Shown: piece after piece, positions 37,583-40,867 of the stretch | How the letters are laid out: the number at the start of each line of letters is the position of its first letter | Numbering within the stretch: the stretch's first letter is position 1 | NCBI GenBank assembly: GCA_000242815.2 | Contig: AHHB01000020.1 | Location: forward strand, 1-40,867 | DNA length: 40,867 nt | DNA from: Janthinobacterium lividum PAMC 25724 | Lineage (GTDB): Bacteria; Pseudomonadota; Gammaproteobacteria; Burkholderiales; Burkholderiaceae_D | Direction of reading: 5' to 3' | Notes under the pieces: model-generated | The model's database searches: none | What the model saw: the letters and a program-made list of their open reading frames with translations, nothing else | Told to the model about the DNA's origin: nothing | Translations under genes and position numbers: made by a program

Positions 37583-37658
37583 GTTGTGCAGTCCCGCATA
37601 TGGTTGATTGCGCCTGTCTCGGTTCTTTTATTTGTCGGGCGGCGAAAAAGCTGAAGGC

Positions 37659-37687
37659 ACTATATTGTCGCCTCGATGGCTTGTCAA
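37659..37687 (-). promoter_or_regulatory. sigma70-type promoter of the GlcNAc operon
   Basis: On the minus strand a consensus TTGACA (37687-37682) and TATAGT (37664-37659) are separated by exactly 17 bp, directed at the kinase gene. It is the best promoter match in the window and could drive all ten genes down to 27176. Confidence 0.85.
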
Positions 37688-37689
37688 CA

Positions 37690-37706
37690 GGTATTTAAGT
37701 GGTATT
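37690..37706. promoter_or_regulatory. tandem GGTATT operator candidate next to the GlcNAc promoter
   Basis: GGTATT occurs at 37690-37695 and 37701-37706, 11 bp apart, ending 3 bp from the -35 hexamer. A further GGTATT lies at 37793-37798. The same unit and spacing occur upstream of the TonB receptor. The rest of 37583-37930 (AT-rich) holds no gene that I can support. Confidence 0.55.
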
Positions 37707-37930
37707 AATCAATGCCTGGTCCCATGTCGTGCAACGACTGAGAGAATTATTGCAAGTCATTGTTAATAAAGGTTTTTTTGTATATCGTGAATGGTATTGA
37801 AATTGGCCTTGTTTAATGCCAATTTTTCTTCAGTGGTCTATGTCTGATGTTGCAACATTACTTGTATGCCTGCTTGGCAAGGTGCGCCATGAAGAGTAAA
37901 GTCGGCCTTTTACACCTGAGTTGGAAGAGC

Positions 37931-38218
37931 ATGATGAACGACAAGGCAGCAAAGAGCGATTACTGGGACGACTGGCAGCAAGAGGCGCTGGCCGCTGGCG
38001 TGTCGGCGCCGCTGGCCGCGCTGGGCATGGAAATGATGCGCACGCACCGCAAGAACCGCTGGCCGAAAGATTTCCTGGGTCGCGAAAGCGATGGTCCGGT
38101 GATGATCGAAATGTGTCTGGAAGATGAGGCGGAAACGGAATTGTTCTTTATCGAGAACCTGTATCCCTATGATGCAGCGCTGATCGAAAAGACGCGTCGT
38201 CGCCTGTGCCTGCACTAG
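37931..38218 (+). CDS. hypothetical protein, 95 aa
   Basis: A small, probably cytoplasmic protein not recognised as a named family. It is acidic towards its end and contains YWDDWQQEALAAG, MMRTHRKNRWPKDFLG and a C-terminal half rich in Glu (MCLEDEAETELFFIENL). It has no signal peptide or membrane segment. The start at 37931 follows GGAAGAG closely; the ATG three bases later has better spacing and may be the true start. The upstream frame (from 37847) is dropped. A hairpin terminator follows. Confidence 0.65.
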   Translation: MMNDKAAKSDYWDDWQQEALAAGVSAPLAALGMEMMRTHRKNRWPKDFLGRESDGPVMIEMCLEDEAETELFFIENLYPYDAALIEKTRRRLCLH

Positions 38219-38240
38219 GCTGATACGCGCGTATGATGGG

Positions 38241-38265
38241 AACGGCCGCCGTGTGCGGCCGTTTT
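38241..38265 (+). terminator. Rho-independent terminator
   Basis: AACGGCCGC (38241-38249) pairs with GCGGCCGTT (38255-38263) around a five-base loop, with T residues following. It ends the 95-aa gene transcript. Confidence 0.85.
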
Positions 38266-38338
38266 GCTTTTCGGCTGGTATTTTCATGCGGGAGTGTCAT
38301 AATGGGTCAGGCATTTCCGCCCAAGTATGGAGTAGATG

Positions 38339-38446
38339 ATGAGCAAGGCACAGGACAGTAAGAAGGAAGCCAAGAAGGAACCGGCCAAGACCATGAAGGA
38401 AAAGAAAGAAGCCAAGAAGGTCAAGAAAGACGAGCGCAAGCACTGA
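38339..38446 (+). CDS. lysine-rich 35-aa peptide
   Basis: A short frame encoding 35 residues, 14 of them Lys and most of the rest Glu, Ala or Asp. It begins MSKAQDSKKEAKKEPAK and repeats KKEAKK-like units. GGAG lies 6 nt before this ATG (38329-38332); an ATG three bases earlier is too close. Its stop is 2 bp before the start of the next gene (TGATCATG), which suggests coupled translation. The composition resembles small nucleic-acid-associated proteins, but the function is unknown. Confidence 0.6.
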   Translation: MSKAQDSKKEAKKEPAKTMKEKKEAKKVKKDERKH

Positions 38447-38448
38447 TC

Positions 38449-38973
38449 ATGCGCATGCGCCGTGCATGGACGCGCTCGTGGCCTGCGCCGGCCGTAGCGG
38501 CGGCGTTTGCCCTGCTGGCCTTCGGTGTACCCGTGTCCGGCGTACTGGCACAGCAAAAGGCAGCGCCGACGACGTTCGGGCAAGTGGTGGGCAATGCCGT
38601 GCTATGCATAGATCAGATCGACAACAAGGCCTTCTATGCTTATTTGCTGACGTCCTTCGGTCCTGCCTACAAGCATGAAGGCGGTGCCTACTGGTTCCGC
38701 ACGGAAGCGACCTTGTGGGGCGCGCCCGTGACCGACGTGATCGTCAGCGACGACACCAGCGCCCTTGTCTTCATGGGCGTGGTGGCCGATTCGACGCCGG
38801 AAAAGCTGGAGCCGGCCATCCGCAGCGCCTCGGGCCTGCGTTTTAATAAGCTCGACAATTCCGCTTTTCCCGTCCGCGGCTCCATGCCTGGCAGTAAAAT
38901 CGTCTACTTCCGTAGCAAGGCGAAAGTGTATTGCGCCAAATACAAGCCGTTGCCGCCGGCCCGCACCCGATGA
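38449..38973 (+). CDS. secreted protein of unknown function
   Basis: A 174-residue protein with an N-terminal signal peptide (hydrophobic AVAAAFALLAFGVPVSGVLAQ, cleavage probably near residue 35). The mature part has two Cys (in NAVLCIDQID and KVYCAKYKPL) that could form a disulfide. Notable stretches are YLLTSFGPAYKHEGGAYWFR and GLRFNKLDNSAFPVRGS. I do not recognise the family. It starts 2 bp after the lysine-rich peptide gene and lies 51 bp before gspA. Confidence 0.72.
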   Translation: MRMRRAWTRSWPAPAVAAAFALLAFGVPVSGVLAQQKAAPTTFGQVVGNAVLCIDQIDNKAFYAYLLTSFGPAYKHEGGAYWFRTEATLWGAPVTDVIVSDDTSALVFMGVVADSTPEKLEPAIRSASGLRFNKLDNSAFPVRGSMPGSKIVYFRSKAKVYCAKYKPLPPARTR

Positions 38974-39024
38974 AGGTATCGGCTTGCTGTCGCGCATTTT
39001 GATCGTTCCATCCGCAGGGTCTTC

Positions 39025-40656
39025 ATGTACACGCATTATTTCCAGCTCAAGCAATCGCCGTTCTCGATCGCCCCCGATCCGCGCTACCTGTTCATGAGCG
39101 AACGTCACCGCGAAGCGCTGGCGCACTTGCTGTATGGCGTGGGCAGTGGCGGCGGCTTCGTGCTGCTGACGGGAGAAATCGGCGCCGGCAAGACCACTGT
39201 CTGCCGCTGCTTCATGGAACAGATGCCGGAAAACTGCCAGCTCGCTTACATTTTTAATCCGAAACTCTCGGTCGAGGAATTACTGCACTCGATTTGCGAG
39301 GAGCTGCATATCGCCCTGGCACCTGGCGTGGCCAGCGTGAAAGGCTATGTCGACGCCATCAATGCGCACCTGCTGGCCAGCCATGCGCAGGGCAAGAATA
39401 ATCTGCTGATCATTGATGAAGCGCAAAACCTTTCCGCCGCCGTGCTCGAGCAGCTGCGTTTGCTGACGAACCTGGAGACGAGCGAGCGCAAGCTGTTGCA
39501 GATCATCCTCATCGGCCAGCCGGAATTGCGCGCCATGCTGGCCCGGCCCGAGCTGGAACAGCTGGCGCAGCGCGTGATCGCTCGCTATCACCTGGGCTCG
39601 CTGACGGCCGAGGAAACGGCCAGCTACATCCGCCACCGCCTGGGCGTGGCGGGTAGCACCGCGCAGACGCCGTTCGCGCCGCACCTGATGGCGCAGATCC
39701 ATGCCTTGAGCCACGGCGTGCCGCGCCGCATCAACCTGCTGTGCGACCGCGCGCTGCTGGGCGCCTATGTTGAAAACCAGCCGCAGGTGACGCGCCAGAT
39801 ACTGCGCCGTGCCGCCGAGGAAGTGTTTGCACAAGAGGGGCAGCGAGCTAGCGGGCGTGGCCTGCGCTGGCCGCACGTGGCAGGCGGCGTGCTGGCCGGT
39901 GCGCTGCTGACGGCCGCGCTGGCCTGGCACTTCATGCCGCGCGCTGGCATGCCCGCATCGACCGCCGTCGCCGCCTCCGTGCCGGCCGTGTCCGCCGTAG
40001 TGGTCGCAGCGGTGGCCGCGTCCGCACCTGCTGGCGTGCCGGACCGCAATGCCGTGCTGCGCCAACTGGCCGCGCTGTGGGGCGAGCAGTTGCCGCCCGG
40101 CGACGCTTGCCAGGTGGGCGCCCGCGCCGGCCTGCGCTGTCTGCATAGCCGCGGCGGCATCGCCGAGCTGCGCGTGCTGGACCGTCCGGCCATGCTGGCC
40201 TTGCGCGATGCGCAAGGAGTGCAACAGCTGGCGCTACTGACGCGGCTGCAGGGCGAGATGGCCACGCTGATGCTGGACGGTCAGCCTCAAAGCTTGCCCC
40301 TGGCTCAGTTGATGCAGCGTAGCGATGACAGTTTTACGACCTTCTGGCGCGCTCCGCGCAGTTGGCGCGACGAGGTGCCGCTGGGAGCGCGCGGCGCCGA
40401 CGTGGACTGGCTGGCGCAGCGCTTGGCGCAGCAGAGGGGCTTGCCGGCGCCGGCCGCCAAACTGGCGCTCGACGCCGAGATGCAAGCGCAGCTGCGTGCT
40501 TTCCAGCAGAGCCAGAACTTGCGCGCCGATGGCTTGGCAGGCCCGAAAACATATATACGCCTGATGCAACTGGGTGACAACGCGGAGCCACGCCTGAGTA
40601 GCGCCGCGCCGGCCGTGGCAGCACCCGCTGCGACGGCGATGCTGGCGGGGAAATAA
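39025..40656 (+). CDS. gspA: GspA/ExeA-like AAA ATPase with peptidoglycan-binding domain
   Basis: A 543-residue inner-membrane ATPase. The ATPase domain opens MYTHYFQLKQSPFSIAPDPRYLF, with Walker A GEIGAGKTT (50-58) and Walker B LLIIDEAQ (127-134). A membrane segment (~287-306) leads to a periplasmic Ala-rich region and a C-terminal peptidoglycan-binding domain (~452-520, with LRAFQQSQNLRADGLAGPKT). In Aeromonas, ExeA with ExeB helps the type II secretin pass the cell wall. The gspB gene follows after 1 bp, supporting this. The secretion genes themselves are not in the window. Confidence 0.92.
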   Translation: MYTHYFQLKQSPFSIAPDPRYLFMSERHREALAHLLYGVGSGGGFVLLTGEIGAGKTTVCRCFMEQMPENCQLAYIFNPKLSVEELLHSICEELHIALAPGVASVKGYVDAINAHLLASHAQGKNNLLIIDEAQNLSAAVLEQLRLLTNLETSERKLLQIILIGQPELRAMLARPELEQLAQRVIARYHLGSLTAEETASYIRHRLGVAGSTAQTPFAPHLMAQIHALSHGVPRRINLLCDRALLGAYVENQPQVTRQILRRAAEEVFAQEGQRASGRGLRWPHVAGGVLAGALLTAALAWHFMPRAGMPASTAVAASVPAVSAVVVAAVAASAPAGVPDRNAVLRQLAALWGEQLPPGDACQVGARAGLRCLHSRGGIAELRVLDRPAMLALRDAQGVQQLALLTRLQGEMATLMLDGQPQSLPLAQLMQRSDDSFTTFWRAPRSWRDEVPLGARGADVDWLAQRLAQQRGLPAPAAKLALDAEMQAQLRAFQQSQNLRADGLAGPKTYIRLMQLGDNAEPRLSSAAPAVAAPAATAMLAGK

Positions 40657-40657
40657 G

Positions 40658-40867
40658 ATGTCCTACATACTTGAAGCATTGAAAAAATCGCAGGCCGAGC
40701 GCCAACTGGGCGAGTTGCCTTCGATCCACGCACCGCACGTGCCGCTGCACGCTGCAGCCGCGACCTCTGCGGCGCGGCGCCCCTCCGTCTGGCTGGCGCT
40801 GGGCGGCGTCAGCGTGGCCGTGGCTGCCGCGCTGCTGCTGTGGCAGCCTTGGCAGGCGGGCGCTGCC
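40658..40867 (+). CDS. gspB: GspB-like protein (3' end outside window)
   Basis: The first 70 codons of a GspB/ExeB-type protein. The cytoplasmic start MSYILEALKKSQAERQLGE is the family hallmark, followed by a membrane segment (about residues 44-62, VWLALGGVSVAVAAALLLW). It begins one base after the gspA stop, so the two are coupled. The periplasmic part lies outside the window. Confidence 0.92.
   Translation, partial: MSYILEALKKSQAERQLGELPSIHAPHVPLHAAAATSAARRPSVWLALGGVSVAVAAALLLWQPWQAGAA

Overview
The window looks like chromosome from a high-GC betaproteobacterium of the Burkholderiales, most likely Oxalobacteraceae (Janthinobacterium/Duganella/Massilia-like). This is inferred from protein character and synteny: rpsP-rimM-trmD-rplS followed by a NUDIX gene, a CobD/CbiB-like gene and a DUF3579 gene; etfBA next to a long acyl-CoA dehydrogenase; and a large non-PTS N-acetylglucosamine (GlcNAc) cluster with TonB-dependent uptake. 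No database search was possible. I saw no rRNA, tRNA, CRISPR array, prophage or recognisable defence system.

Layout. 1-1555 (minus): a LytS/LytR-type two-component pair, with the regulator cut by the window edge. 1772-5173: a glycerophosphodiesterase, then a His-rich ZnuD-like zinc receptor divergent from a Zur/Fur-type repressor, with a perfect 10-4-10 palindrome between them. 5292-12351: alaS, a TusA-family gene, etfB, etfA and an acyl-CoA dehydrogenase. 12403-13856: an IS4-family insertion sequence with 18-bp inverted repeats and a 10-bp target duplication, lodged inside a dispersed GGGGTCGG-type palindrome. 13891-15082 (minus): two small envelope/membrane protein genes. 15308-19883: the ribosomal/tRNA-modification operon and conserved neighbours. 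19884-20409: a decayed CBS-domain gene and an orphan regulatory stretch.

20410-37706 is a GlcNAc/chitooligosaccharide locus. A GntR/UTRA regulator is divergent from a TonB-dependent receptor (interrupted by a one-base frameshift in this sequence) and a NagX-like membrane acyltransferase homologue. After a TPR gene comes a tightly packed minus-strand operon of about 10.4 kb, listed in transcription order: GlcNAc kinase, a second GntR/UTRA regulator, nagA, a SIS-type GlcN-6-P deaminase, ABC binding protein, two ABC permeases, a GH3-fold protein, an AmpG-like MFS transporter and the ABC ATPase. A strong sigma70-type promoter lies upstream, next to tandem GGTATT repeats that also occur around the first regulator. 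The inferred route is outer-membrane uptake by the TonB receptor, inner-membrane import by ABC and/or MFS transporters, phosphorylation, deacetylation by NagA, and deamination/isomerisation to fructose-6-phosphate.

37931-40867: a small conserved-looking gene, a 35-residue lysine-rich peptide gene, a secreted protein of unknown function, and a GspA (ExeA-like) ATPase followed by the start of gspB.

The most unusual points are a GH3-family protein that seems to have lost every hallmark active-site motif while staying inside the GlcNAc operon, the IS insertion into a REP-like palindrome, mutually exclusive hairpins in front of the transposase, a terminator-like hairpin right before the acyl-CoA dehydrogenase start codon, and an orphan operator cluster beside a dead CBS gene. 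I found no clearly new multi-gene system.
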